This document shows positions 48,488 through 57,190 of a DNA stretch of 64,000 nucleotides, piece by piece (within the stretch, counting starts at the first letter, position 1; every line of letters starts with the position of its first letter). The position numbers were made by a program, and so were the translations under genes. The notes under the pieces are model-generated. The model was given only the letters and a program-made list of their open reading frames with translations, was not told where the DNA came from and did no database searches. Origin of the DNA: Bacteroidales bacterium (lineage in GTDB: Bacteria; Bacteroidota; Bacteroidia; Bacteroidales; Porphyromonadaceae); the NCBI GenBank assembly GCA_004555765.1, contig SFHG01000002.1:1-64000 (forward strand), in the 5' to 3' direction.

Positions 48488-49210
48488 TCAGCCGGCGAAA
48501 AGTGTCGAGAGGACATCCGGACTGCGGAGGTCCCTGACGGAAGGAAAGTGGTGCGAGAGGTAGCGGGTAAGGAAGCCGAGAAATGCTTTCCTTGTTTCTC
48601 TCGTGAGGGGGTAGCGGTACGGCTCCGGTGCCGTGATCATCCCGAAGAGCGTCGCACTGCTCTCGGCATCCGCTTTTTGGGCGGCGTTTTGAGCCGGAAA
48701 GAAACGTCCCTCCTCGAAATCGAGGACATAACCCTGCCGGTAGCTCTCAAGGATGGGCAGGATGCCGAGTGCCGGCAGAAGCTTGAGGAGGAAGACGAGG
48801 TGAAAATTCGCCAGCTCACCCGTTGAGAGTCCGTCCATGGCTTCTATTTCGTTCTTCAGAAGGACGAAGAGTGTCTCATCCGGCTCTTCATTCCGAAGGA
48901 GGCGGAAAAGCACCTCGGTGAGGAAGAGCGTCACGGCGTTGGCCACGGGGTCGGTGCTGACGCAAGAGGGACAGACGACAAGGCGGGCTTCCCAAGGTAC
49001 CTGTACCTCTTTCTTTGGTCGGAAATCGAGGGTGACGGAGAGAAGCGAGAAGGGGGTGAAAAAAGGGCGCGTACCGCCCGCCTTACGGCGAGAGGTGCGC
49101 GCCACTTTGAGGTGTAGAGGACCAAAAGCCCGGCTGTAGGTATGTACGATGGCTGCGGTATCGGAGTACCGCACGGCATCGAGGACTATGAGCTCGGTCT
49201 CTTGGAGCAT
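48488..49210 (-). CDS. recO: DNA repair protein RecO
   Basis: RecO loads RecA onto single-stranded DNA with RecR. The 240-residue product has the N-terminal OB-fold (ETELIVLDAVRYSDTAAIVH, about 4-23) and a helical C-terminal part with the HLVFLLKLLPALGILP region (about 152-167). It starts 7 bases after the stop codon of the dipeptidase gene, so the two are probably cotranscribed. The zinc cysteines found in some RecO proteins are not complete here. Confidence 0.93.
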   Translation of the reverse strand: MLQETELIVLDAVRYSDTAAIVHTYSRAFGPLHLKVARTSRRKAGGTRPFFTPFSLLSVTLDFRPKKEVQVPWEARLVVCPSCVSTDPVANAVTLFLTEVLFRLLRNEEPDETLFVLLKNEIEAMDGLSTGELANFHLVFLLKLLPALGILPILESYRQGYVLDFEEGRFFPAQNAAQKADAESSATLFGMITAPEPYRYPLTRETRKAFLGFLTRYLSHHFPSVRDLRSPDVLSTLFAG

Positions 49211-49217
49211 GGCTCGC

Positions 49218-50675
49218 TTACAGTTGCTCGAGGGACTTGGTGAGGAACTTGTAGGTCTTTTGAACCGTAGATATCTGTACTTTTTCGTCCGGAGAGTGGG
49301 GGTGGAGGATCGTGGGACCGAAGGAGATCATCTGCATATTGGGCATCACGCCTTGGATGATACCGCATTCGAGACCGGCGTGCATCACTTTGACGTCGGG
49401 CTTATTGCCAAACTCTTTGGCGTAGATGTCCTGCATCACTTCAAGGACGTGGGAGTGTGCATCGGGCTGCCATCCGCTGTAGTCGGCATCTAGTTCCACC
49501 TTGGCACCGATAAGTTCGAAAACCGAAGAGATGGAGGAGGCTACCATCTCCTTGCGGGAGTCGCTGGACGAGCGGGTGAGGAAAGATACGGAGAGCTTAC
49601 CTGCTCCGAAACGTATGGAGGCGAGGTTGGAGGAGGCTTCTACCGTGTCGGGAAAATCGACGAGGTAGGTGATGACGCCGTTCTGTACCGCTTCGATGGC
49701 GTTGATGACTGCGTCGCGCACCTCTTCGGGGATGACGGTCCCCGGGGCTTCGGAGAGGCGTTCGCAACCGAAAGTGATCGGATTCTCGATGCCTTTGTAC
49801 TCCTTATTATAGAGGTCTTGGTAGTCGGCCACGAAGGAGGTGAAGTCTTCGAGCTCGTCTTCGGTGAGCATCACCACGCAGCTTGCTTCGCGCGGGATGG
49901 CGTTGCGGAGCGAGCCGCCCTCCATACTTGCGAGATCCATATCGAAAGCTTCGACCGCTTTTTTGAGGAAACGGAAGATGAGCTTATTGGCGTTGGCGCG
50001 TCCGAGGTGGATGTCCACGCCGGAGTGACCGCCTTTGAGTCCCTTGACGAAGACGCGCACGGGGATGTCTCCGTCGAGCGCTTCGGTATTGTCCTCATAC
50101 TCGAGGGATACATTGATGTCCACGCCGCCGGCGCAGCCGATATACAGCTGTCCTTCGAGTTCGGAGTCGAGGTTGAGGAGGATGTCGCCTTTGGAGAAAC
50201 CGGGTTTGAGGCCGAAAGCACCGACCATACCCACTTCTTCGTCCATCGTGACGAGAAGTTCGAGGGGACCGTGCTTGAGGGTATCGTCCGCCATGACGGC
50301 AAGCCCCATAGCCACGCCGATGCCGTTGTCGGCACCGAGGGTGGTCTGGTCTGCGTGTACCCAGTCGCCGTCCACGATGGTCGTGATGGGGTCTTTCTCA
50401 AAGTCGTGTTTCTTGTCGCTATTCGCCTGGGGAACCATATCGCAGTGTCCCTGCATGGTGATGGTGGGGCGGTTTTCGTAGCCGGGGGTGGCGGGTTTGC
50501 GGATGAGGACGTTGCCGACTTCGTCCTGATGAGTCTCCAGACCGAGCTTCTCGCCTGCGGCTTTCACGTAAGCGGCAGCGGCAGCGGCATGAAACGTGGG
50601 TCTCGGTATCTGCGTAAGGTCGTAGAAGTAGCTCCAGACAGAGGAGGGAGCGAGCTCTTTGATGGATTGTGCCAT
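49218..50675 (-). CDS. pepD: Aminoacyl-histidine dipeptidase (M20 family)
   Basis: PepD-type enzymes are zinc dipeptidases that cut dipeptides such as Xaa-His in the cytoplasm. The 485-residue product has the metal-site motifs GHCDMVPQ (about 76-83), TLGADNGIGVAM (about 112-123), DEEVGMVGAFGL (about 144-155) and NLDSELEG. HAGLECGII lies near the C-terminus. This fits a peptide-fermenting lifestyle. recO follows directly. Confidence 0.96.
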   Translation of the reverse strand: MAQSIKELAPSSVWSYFYDLTQIPRPTFHAAAAAAYVKAAGEKLGLETHQDEVGNVLIRKPATPGYENRPTITMQGHCDMVPQANSDKKHDFEKDPITTIVDGDWVHADQTTLGADNGIGVAMGLAVMADDTLKHGPLELLVTMDEEVGMVGAFGLKPGFSKGDILLNLDSELEGQLYIGCAGGVDINVSLEYEDNTEALDGDIPVRVFVKGLKGGHSGVDIHLGRANANKLIFRFLKKAVEAFDMDLASMEGGSLRNAIPREASCVVMLTEDELEDFTSFVADYQDLYNKEYKGIENPITFGCERLSEAPGTVIPEEVRDAVINAIEAVQNGVITYLVDFPDTVEASSNLASIRFGAGKLSVSFLTRSSSDSRKEMVASSISSVFELIGAKVELDADYSGWQPDAHSHVLEVMQDIYAKEFGNKPDVKVMHAGLECGIIQGVMPNMQMISFGPTILHPHSPDEKVQISTVQKTYKFLTKSLEQL

Positions 50676-50771
50676 GATGATGTATGGTTTTTGGGGAAAT
50701 ATGGTGTTTGAAAGTTCGTTCTTCTGCGAAGTTAATTATTTTCCCTCTTTTCCCCAAATGCGCACTCGATT

Positions 50772-50860
50772 TGGTACGTACCGGGGACTTCTTCCCGGTA
50801 CGTGTCCGGAGAAGACCTGGGTACGTGTCTCGTATTCTTCCCGGCCTGTATCTCGTGTCT
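50772..50860. repeat. RPT1 element between pepD and cdaA
   Basis: GGTACGTACCGGGG (from about 50773) faces the reverse of GACACGTACCGGGA across a short loop (ACTTC). GGGTACGTGTC and a reversed GATACAGGCCGGGA (50835-50853) follow. It lies between divergent genes, just upstream of the cdaA promoter. Confidence 0.75.
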
Positions 50861-50885
50861 CCTGTCGTGTGTATGGGAATGCACC

Positions 50886-50917
50886 TTTGGGACACTTTCA
50901 TTTTCTTCGTATCTTTG
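50886..50917 (+). promoter_or_regulatory. Promoter of the cdaA-rsh operon
   Basis: TTTG (50886-50889), 20 bases, then TATCTTTG (50910-50917): a full match to the Bacteroidota consensus. The leader before cdaA is about 60 bases. It also supports the start codon at 50987 rather than the upstream one at 50684. Confidence 0.8.
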
Positions 50918-50986
50918 GAACGGGAAGAGGGCGTCCGTCAGGGGTGCGCTTCCCGATTTCCCGACCTCCAAAATTCCCGCCTTCTG

Positions 50987-51817
50987 ATGGATTGGATACC
51001 TTTCGACATAGTCGACTTTATAGATATTGTGCTTTTCGGACTTTTGCTCTACGCGCTCTACCGGACGCTTCGGAGCAGTTCGAGCACAAATCTCCTCTTC
51101 GGCATCGTGGCTCTTGTCGTCGCGTGGGTCGTCGCTTCGCCCCTTCTGCACATGAGGGTGATGGGACGCGTGATGGACGCGGTGATGGGTGCGGGGCTGC
51201 TCGTCCTTATCATCCTCTTTCAGGACGACATCCGCCGATTCCTCAATATGCTGGGGTCGGGTAACAGGTGGTTTAATTTCCTCAACTTTTTTCAAGGCAA
51301 AGACAAGTGGCAGAGCGACACGGAGGAAGCTTCTTTTATCGCCGTGCTTACCTTTGCCTGCACCAGTATGGCCAAGAAAAAGACCGGCGCACTCATCGTC
51401 CTCGAAGGCAAAATGAGCCTCGAAGGCGTGATGCACACCGGCGAGAGGATAGACGCTGAAGTGAACTCCCGCCTCATCGAAAACATCTTCTTCAAAAACT
51501 CTCCCCTCCACGACGGCGCCATGATTATCTCCAAACACCGCATCGCCGCCGCGGGATGTATCCTCCCCGTGGCTCAGGACAGCTCCCTCCCCAAAGAGAT
51601 GGGACTCCGCCACCGTTCTGGTCTCGGTATGAGCGAACAGTCGGACGCCCGAATCATCATCGTCAGCGAAGAGCGCGGCGAGATCTCCGTGGCGTACAAA
51701 AACGAAATCGTGGCGGACGTCGACTCCGAACAGCTCCAGACTTTCCTCTCCTCTTCCTTCAAGAGTATGAGCGAAGTGGGTACCGTGGTCAATAAAGCCG
51801 CACACAAAATCGACTGA
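50987..51817 (+). CDS. cdaA: Membrane diadenylate cyclase CdaA
   Basis: CdaA makes the second messenger c-di-AMP from two ATP. The start MDWIPFDIVDFIDIVLFGLL gives 276 residues. Three N-terminal membrane helices (within about 8-85) are followed by the DAC domain. Its catalytic motifs are D176-G177-A178 (in SPLHDGAMII) and R208-H209-R210 (in GLRHRSGLGM). In many Bacteroidota this gene follows folP; here it has its own promoter and is followed six bases later by an RSH gene. Confidence 0.96.
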   Translation: MDWIPFDIVDFIDIVLFGLLLYALYRTLRSSSSTNLLFGIVALVVAWVVASPLLHMRVMGRVMDAVMGAGLLVLIILFQDDIRRFLNMLGSGNRWFNFLNFFQGKDKWQSDTEEASFIAVLTFACTSMAKKKTGALIVLEGKMSLEGVMHTGERIDAEVNSRLIENIFFKNSPLHDGAMIISKHRIAAAGCILPVAQDSSLPKEMGLRHRSGLGMSEQSDARIIIVSEERGEISVAYKNEIVADVDSEQLQTFLSSSFKSMSEVGTVVNKAAHKID

Positions 51818-51822
51818 AAGAC

Positions 51823-54006
51823 ATGAGACCCGAAGAGATGACCCCCCCGGCGCTACTCAAAGCGCTCATCGGGTGCGTCAAAGGATGCACTCCATTCCAA
51901 ATCCATTTCCTCCTCTCCGTACTAAGGAAATACGCCCGGGTAACCGACGAAGGGATTTGGAAACTCAGAGTCACGGCCGCTCTCGTGATAGCAAAGGAGG
52001 TGGGCTTGCAGCAGAGCTCCGTCTTCGCCCACCTGATGGAGCAACCCGTCCTCAAAGGAGTCGTGACCAAGGAAGAGGTTAGAGACCAGTTTGGAGAAGA
52101 TACGGCCGAACTCCTCGCCCATCTCCTCCGCGTCGCGGATCTCTACGAGTCTTCGCCCGTCGTTACGACGGAGAACTTTGACCACTTCCTCCTATCCATC
52201 GCCGAAGACGTGCGCGTCGTCCTCATCCTCCTCGGTCGTCGCCTGAACCTCCTCAGGCAGTGCGAGACCTATCTCTCGGAGGAAGACCGCGTCAAGCTGG
52301 CCATAGAGTGTTCCTACCTTCACGCCCCTATTGCACACCGCCTCGGACTCTACGTCCTTAAGAGCGAGATGGAGGATCTCGCGCTCAAATATACCGATCC
52401 CGAGACCTACGAGTTCATTACCGCAAAGCTCCGCGACTCTAAGGAGGCGAGGGATGCGTATGTGCGGGAATTCATCGACCCCGTGCGGAAGCGGCTCGAC
52501 GGTCTGGGTCTGACTTACACGATCAAGGGACGCACTAAGTCGATCTCCTCCATCTCCAACAAACTCAAGAAAAAGAAACTGCCTTTCGAGGAAATCTACG
52601 ACATCTTCGCCATCCGTGTCGTCTTGGATGTCCCGCTCGAAGAGGAGCGTTCGCGGTGCTGGCAGGTATACTCCGTCATCACCGATATGTATCAGCCGAA
52701 TCCCGAGCGTATGAAGGACTGGATCTCCATCCCCAAGTCGAACGGCTACGAGTCCTTGCACATTACCGTGATGGGACCGGAGAAGAGGTGGGTCGAGGTG
52801 CAGATACGGACCCGCCGTATGGACGAAGTCGCGGAGCGCGGACTCGCCGCCCACTGGAGGTACAAAGGCATCCGGTCAGAGAGCGGATTGGACGAGTTTA
52901 TGACCAATGTCCGCTCCCTGCTCGAAAATAAAGAGAGCGAGAAGCGGGAGGACGTGATTGCCGACTTCCGTATGTCCCTCTATGACGAAGAGATTTACGT
53001 CTTCACCCCGAAGGGCGAGCTGAGGAAGCTCCCCAAGGGCGCCACTGTCCTCGACTTCGCTTACGCCATCCACAGCCGTGTGGGCTCGCAAACCGTCTCT
53101 GCCAAAGTCAACGGCATCAATGTCTCCATCAAACAGGAACTCAAAAACGGAGACACCGTGGAGATTCTGACTTCCAAAAACCAGCAACCGAAGCCGGACT
53201 GGCTCAACTTTGTGCTCACCGGTCGCGCCCGCTCGAAGATCAAAGCCGCCCTCCGAGCCCAAAACGAGGAAGTGATCCGGATGGTTCGCGAAGAGGTGCT
53301 GCGCCGATTCAAGAACCGCAAGATGCCCTTCGATGAGGGCGACTTCGGCAAGTTTGCGAGAAAAATCGGCTTCAACCGACTTTCCTCCTTTTACCTCTCC
53401 ATCCATAACGGACGCACCGACCTCAATGCCGTCCTCGATCGCTATAAAGCTGAGCTTGAAGAGAGGGTCAAGGGAGATGCATCGAACCACGAGACGGTTT
53501 CGGCAAATCAATACGTTGCCGAGACTTTGCCCGAGAAAATCGCCCACGACAAAAGTAGCGAAGTACTCAAGATAGACAAAAATCTCTCCGGTATCGCTTA
53601 CCAGTTTGCCAAGTGCTGCAACCCTATCTACGGCGACAAAATCTTCGCATTCACTTCCTCCAAGGGGATGAAGATTCACCGTATGGACTGCCCGAATGCC
53701 CACGAGCTTTTCAGCCGCTTCGGTTATCGTGTCCTTCAGGCCGAGTGGGTCACGAGCTCCGAGAAAAAAGGTTACGAAGTCGCCCTCCGCGTCGTCGGCC
53801 TCGACGATGTCTCCGTTGTCAACAATATCTCCAGCCAGATCTCGTCGGAGAAAGAGGTGACGCTCCGAAGCTTCAGGGTCGACTCCAATGACGGTCTCTT
53901 TGTGGGCTACTTCTATGTCTTCGTAAAAAACGCGGGCGCACTCACGACGCTCATCAAAAAGATTAGAGACGCCAAGGGGGTCAAGCAGGTGACCCGCCTC
54001 AATTAA
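51823..54006 (+). CDS. RelA/SpoT homologue, synthetase-type with degenerate hydrolase domain
   Basis: RSH enzymes make and, if bifunctional, destroy (p)ppGpp. The 727-residue product has an HD-like N-terminal domain (about 20-170), a synthetase domain (about 210-360), a TGS domain (about 395-455) and a C-terminal region with YQFAKCCNPIYGDKI and an ACT-like end. In the HD domain the key residues are lost: H70-L71 replaces HD, and LGRRLNLLRQ (137-146) replaces LADRLHNMRT, so D becomes R139 and N becomes L143. The synthetase core GRTKSISSISNKL, YDIFAIRVV and SIPKSNGYESLH is intact and carries R296-M297-K298-D299. I expect a ppGpp synthetase without hydrolase activity. It is probably cotranscribed with cdaA. 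Confidence 0.93.
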   Translation: MRPEEMTPPALLKALIGCVKGCTPFQIHFLLSVLRKYARVTDEGIWKLRVTAALVIAKEVGLQQSSVFAHLMEQPVLKGVVTKEEVRDQFGEDTAELLAHLLRVADLYESSPVVTTENFDHFLLSIAEDVRVVLILLGRRLNLLRQCETYLSEEDRVKLAIECSYLHAPIAHRLGLYVLKSEMEDLALKYTDPETYEFITAKLRDSKEARDAYVREFIDPVRKRLDGLGLTYTIKGRTKSISSISNKLKKKKLPFEEIYDIFAIRVVLDVPLEEERSRCWQVYSVITDMYQPNPERMKDWISIPKSNGYESLHITVMGPEKRWVEVQIRTRRMDEVAERGLAAHWRYKGIRSESGLDEFMTNVRSLLENKESEKREDVIADFRMSLYDEEIYVFTPKGELRKLPKGATVLDFAYAIHSRVGSQTVSAKVNGINVSIKQELKNGDTVEILTSKNQQPKPDWLNFVLTGRARSKIKAALRAQNEEVIRMVREEVLRRFKNRKMPFDEGDFGKFARKIGFNRLSSFYLSIHNGRTDLNAVLDRYKAELEERVKGDASNHETVSANQYVAETLPEKIAHDKSSEVLKIDKNLSGIAYQFAKCCNPIYGDKIFAFTSSKGMKIHRMDCPNAHELFSRFGYRVLQAEWVTSSEKKGYEVALRVVGLDDVSVVNNISSQISSEKEVTLRSFRVDSNDGLFVGYFYVFVKNAGALTTLIKKIRDAKGVKQVTRLN

Positions 54007-54024
54007 CCCCCCACTCCGCCTCCG

Positions 54025-54118
54025 ATGCGGTACGTACCGGGACGAAAGCGGGATACAGACCGAAAAGGGAACGAGACCCGTACCGGGACGAAAGCGGGAT
54101 ACAGACCAAAAATTTCTG
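54025..54118. repeat. RPT1 element at the rsh/ABC-F convergence, duplicated unit
   Basis: CGTACCGGGACGAAAGCGGG followed by ATACAGACC occurs twice in direct repeat (from about 54032 and about 54080). A GGTACGTACC half-site stands at the left end, and poly-A-like tails follow each GATACAGACC. It lies between convergent genes. Confidence 0.8.
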
Positions 54119-54129
54119 CCTGTTCGGAG

Positions 54130-55998
54130 TTACTCCAGCTCGGAGAGTTCGAGCCAGCGCATCTCCTTTTCCTCCTGCTCTTCCTTCAGCCTGCCATACG
54201 CCTCTCCGGCTTCGACGAGGTCAGAAGGAGAGAGGGTGCCGGAGTTCATTTTGTCCGAGAGCTCTTGCAACTGCTTTTCGATCTCGGGGAGACTTTCTTC
54301 GAGGGCTTCAAATTCCTTTTGTTCCTTGTAGGTTCGTTTCTTTTTCCGCTCGACGGGACGGTCGTTTTTCGGCGGCTCTTTTGGCTTCTTCGTTTCTTCC
54401 GTTTTGGCTCTTGCGGCCTCTTCTTTCTGCATCAGACGGTAGTCCGTGTAGTTGCCGGGAAAGTCCGATATGAGCCCGTCACCGGTGAGGACGAAGAGAT
54501 GTCGGGCAAGCCGATCCATAAAAAAGCGGTCGTGCGAGACGATGAGGAGACAGCCGTTGAAGGTGTCGAGGTAATCCTCCAGCACCTGAATCGTGGGGAT
54601 GTCGAGGTCGTTAGTGGGTTCGTCCAGTACGAGAAAGTTGGGGTTTTCCATAAGGACTTCGCAGAGCTGTAGACGCCGTTTTTCTCCTCCGGAGAGCTTT
54701 TCCACATAGTCTTGCTGACGCTTGGGGGGAAAGAGGAAACGGTTCAGAAACTGCATAGCGGTCATAGTGCCGCCCCCGCCGAGGGTGATGCGCTCGTGCT
54801 TCTCGGTGATGACTTCGATGACTTTCTTCTCGGGCGGGTACTCCTTCGCCTCTTGGGAGAAATAGCCGAAACGCACCGTCTCGCCGATCTCGATGCTCCC
54901 GCCCGTGGGCTCCGTCCTGCCCATAATGAGCTTGACGAGGGTCGTCTTTCCCGCACCGTTGGGTCCGATGATGCCGACGTGGTCTCTCCGGGCGAAGTCG
55001 TAGGTGAAGTCCTTGATGACCTCTTTTTTACCAAAGGCCTTCGAGACGTGGCGGGCGGCAAAGATCTTCTTGCCGATGTAGACGTCGGAGGCTTCGAGGT
55101 CAGGTCCCGTGTGGTCGTTGATGGTTCTGAGCCTGGATTCCGTCTCGTGAAAGGCATCTTTGCGGTACTTGGCTTTTCCGGAGCGGGCTTGGGGCGTGGA
55201 GCGCATCCACTCCAGCTCTCTGCGGTAAATGTTTCTCAGAGTCTGCTGCTCGGCGCGGAGCATCTCAAGCCTTTCGGCGCGCTTCTCCGTGTAATAGCTG
55301 TAGTTCCCTTCGTAGACGAAGAGAGACCCCTCATCGAGTTCAAAAATGGTATCGCACACCGAGTCAAGGAAGTATCGGTCGTGGGTGACGACAAGGAGGG
55401 CAAGGGACTTTGTGGAGAGGGTATCTTCGAGCCACTCTATGATGTCGGGGTCAAGGTGGTTGGTGGGTTCGTCAAGGATAAGGAGGTCGGGAGAGCCGAG
55501 GAGCACGGAAGCCAGGGCGATGCGCTTGGTTTCGCCTCCGGAGAGTCCTTTGGTGGATCGGTAGGGGTCTTTCAGCCTAAAGCGGTCGAGCATGGCGGTG
55601 AGCTCTCCCTCTATTTGCCAGCCCGAGATCCGATCCATTTCGGCAGCGGCTTTCGTGAGGCGCCCGGCCTCTCCGCTCTGCTCTGCGTCTTCGTACTCCT
55701 TGATTATTTTTCTCAGCTCTGGGCGGATGCCTCCGAGGGCCGCCGTGAGGATATCCGGGCAGTCGGAAAAGTCCGATTGCTGAGGCAGATAGCCCACGCG
55801 TGTCCCGTCCAAGAATGTGACTGTGCCCGAGTCGATGGACTCTCTGCCCGCGAGCATCTTCAGGAGCGTGCTTTTGCCCGCTCCGTTTGGGGCGATGAGA
55901 CCGGCTTTCTTCCCTTCTTCAAGGGTGAAAGAAAGCCCTCGGAAGAGTTCGAGGGCTCCGAAACTTTTGGAGAGATTTTCGACTTGGAGGAGGGGCAT
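54130..55998 (-). CDS. ABC-F family ATPase (Uup-like)
   Basis: ABC-F proteins have two fused ATPase domains and act on the ribosome or, for Uup, also on DNA processes. The 622-residue product has Walker A APNGAGKST (about 35-43), signature LSGGETKRIAL and Walker B LLILDEPTNHLD in the first half. A linker with RELEWMRSTPQARSGKAKYR follows (about 254-273). The second half has GPNGAGKTT, LSGGEKRRLQL and LVLDEPTNDLD. A charged C-terminal coiled coil (about 525-622) fits the Uup type. There is no sign of an antibiotic-resistance-type extended linker. Confidence 0.93.
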   Translation of the reverse strand: MPLLQVENLSKSFGALELFRGLSFTLEEGKKAGLIAPNGAGKSTLLKMLAGRESIDSGTVTFLDGTRVGYLPQQSDFSDCPDILTAALGGIRPELRKIIKEYEDAEQSGEAGRLTKAAAEMDRISGWQIEGELTAMLDRFRLKDPYRSTKGLSGGETKRIALASVLLGSPDLLILDEPTNHLDPDIIEWLEDTLSTKSLALLVVTHDRYFLDSVCDTIFELDEGSLFVYEGNYSYYTEKRAERLEMLRAEQQTLRNIYRRELEWMRSTPQARSGKAKYRKDAFHETESRLRTINDHTGPDLEASDVYIGKKIFAARHVSKAFGKKEVIKDFTYDFARRDHVGIIGPNGAGKTTLVKLIMGRTEPTGGSIEIGETVRFGYFSQEAKEYPPEKKVIEVITEKHERITLGGGGTMTAMQFLNRFLFPPKRQQDYVEKLSGGEKRRLQLCEVLMENPNFLVLDEPTNDLDIPTIQVLEDYLDTFNGCLLIVSHDRFFMDRLARHLFVLTGDGLISDFPGNYTDYRLMQKEEAARAKTEETKKPKEPPKNDRPVERKKKRTYKEQKEFEALEESLPEIEKQLQELSDKMNSGTLSPSDLVEAGEAYGRLKEEQEEKEMRWLELSELE

Positions 55999-56017
55999 AT
56001 ATCTGGCGATGGGTCGG

Positions 56018-57190
56018 TTATTTCTTTCTATGTCGGGCGATTTGGATCAGGAGGTCGAAGTACAGGATCTTTACGTTGGCGTTCTGCCGGAGTTCCTGTC
56101 TTGCGGAGGCGATCTCTTCCATCAGCGGAGCGATGGCAGATTTCGGTAAGACCGAGGAGATTTTTTTGGTTCGTACCAAAAATTCTCCCGGTACGTACAC
56201 AAAAGATCTTCCCGGTACGTCCGAAATTTTTTCCTCCTTCAGAGCCAGGGCTTCGCGCATCACGGAGAGGAGCCGATCCGTAACATCGAGTACGAAGGGA
56301 CGGCTCTCCTTGGAGAGCGCTTCGGCTTTGAGGAGGTAGGCTCTCGGGTCACGTCCGTAGGCGCACTCGAAGACGGAGAGGGCTTCGTCGAGGACGCGAT
56401 CCTGCTCTTCCTTCTCGCCCAACGCGCCCGAAAGCTTGAGCGCGGTGTAAAGGTTCCCTTCCGCGAGGTGGGCGGCTTCGCGGGCTTTGGTTTCGGAAAT
56501 GGCGTAGTCGCGCTTCAGAGCCCGGAAAAGGAGTTCCTCCGGGATCGGTGGCACGTGTACTTTCTGAAAGCGACTTAGGATGGTCGGCAGGAGCCCTTCG
56601 GGGTTATTGGTGACGGCGATGAAAATGACTCCTTCGGGCGGTTCTTCAAAGAGCTTGAGGAGCTTATTGGCGGTGTCGGTACGCATCGTCTCCGGCAGCC
56701 AGATGACGACGACTTGATTGGCACTGTTGAAACTTTTGAGAGCGGTGCGCTCGATGAGTTTTTCGGCTTCAGCGACCATAATGGAGAGCTGCCGATTGCC
56801 GGAGTTTTGGATCTCTTTCCACTCGTGGTCGGTGAAGCGGGGGTACTTCTTCATCATCTCCCGGAAGAGCGGCATCTGCATCATCGAGACGACCTCTTTG
56901 CTGTCCCCCTCTTTGGCGATCGGGAAGACCGGTATCAAGTCGGGGTTATCCAGGACGGCTGCCTGACGGCAAGAGAGACACTCGCCACACGCGTCACCGT
57001 CCTCGGTGGGGTTCGTGCACAGGATGCGCTTTGCCGTGGCAAGAGCCAAGGGAAGGGCTTCGCTTCCGGGCTTTCCCGATAGGAGGAGGGCGTGGGGTAC
57101 ACTCCTCCTACGGATCATCTCCCGGAGATGACCCGATAGCTCTTCCTGTCCGTAGACGGCAGAAAATGAGGGGACGAGCGGACGATCCAA
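56018..57190 (-). CDS. holB: DNA polymerase III subunit delta-prime, with repeat-derived insert
   Basis: Delta-prime is part of the clamp loader. The 390-residue product has the N-terminal segment VPHALLLSGKPGSEALPLAL (about 31-50), in which the P-loop lacks GKT as usual for delta-prime. The zinc module CTNPTEDGDACGECLSC lies at about 58-74, and the SRC-like part reads TILSRFQKVHVPP. The only in-frame start that keeps the domain is TTG at 57190, directly after the TAA of the upstream gene and in the same frame. Residues about 319-348 (SDVPGRSFVYVPGEFLVR and flanks) are encoded by an RPT1 repeat and have no counterpart expected in the family. Confidence 0.9.
   Translation of the reverse strand: MDRPLVPSFSAVYGQEELSGHLREMIRRRSVPHALLLSGKPGSEALPLALATAKRILCTNPTEDGDACGECLSCRQAAVLDNPDLIPVFPIAKEGDSKEVVSMMQMPLFREMMKKYPRFTDHEWKEIQNSGNRQLSIMVAEAEKLIERTALKSFNSANQVVVIWLPETMRTDTANKLLKLFEEPPEGVIFIAVTNNPEGLLPTILSRFQKVHVPPIPEELLFRALKRDYAISETKAREAAHLAEGNLYTALKLSGALGEKEEQDRVLDEALSVFECAYGRDPRAYLLKAEALSKESRPFVLDVTDRLLSVMREALALKEEKISDVPGRSFVYVPGEFLVRTKKISSVLPKSAIAPLMEEIASARQELRQNANVKILYFDLLIQIARHRKK
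56145..56234. repeat. RPT1 element inside holB
   Basis: TTCGTACCAAAAA, the reverse of GTACGTACCGGGAGA and the reverse of GGACGTACCGGGAAGA lie within 90 bases of coding sequence. They belong to the same family as the intergenic clusters. The reading frame of holB stays open through the element. Confidence 0.8.

Noticed and set aside
50684..50986. An extended CdaA N-terminus
   Set aside because: The frame is open but crosses the RPT1 cluster and the consensus promoter. The ATG at 50987 begins the conserved first membrane helix.
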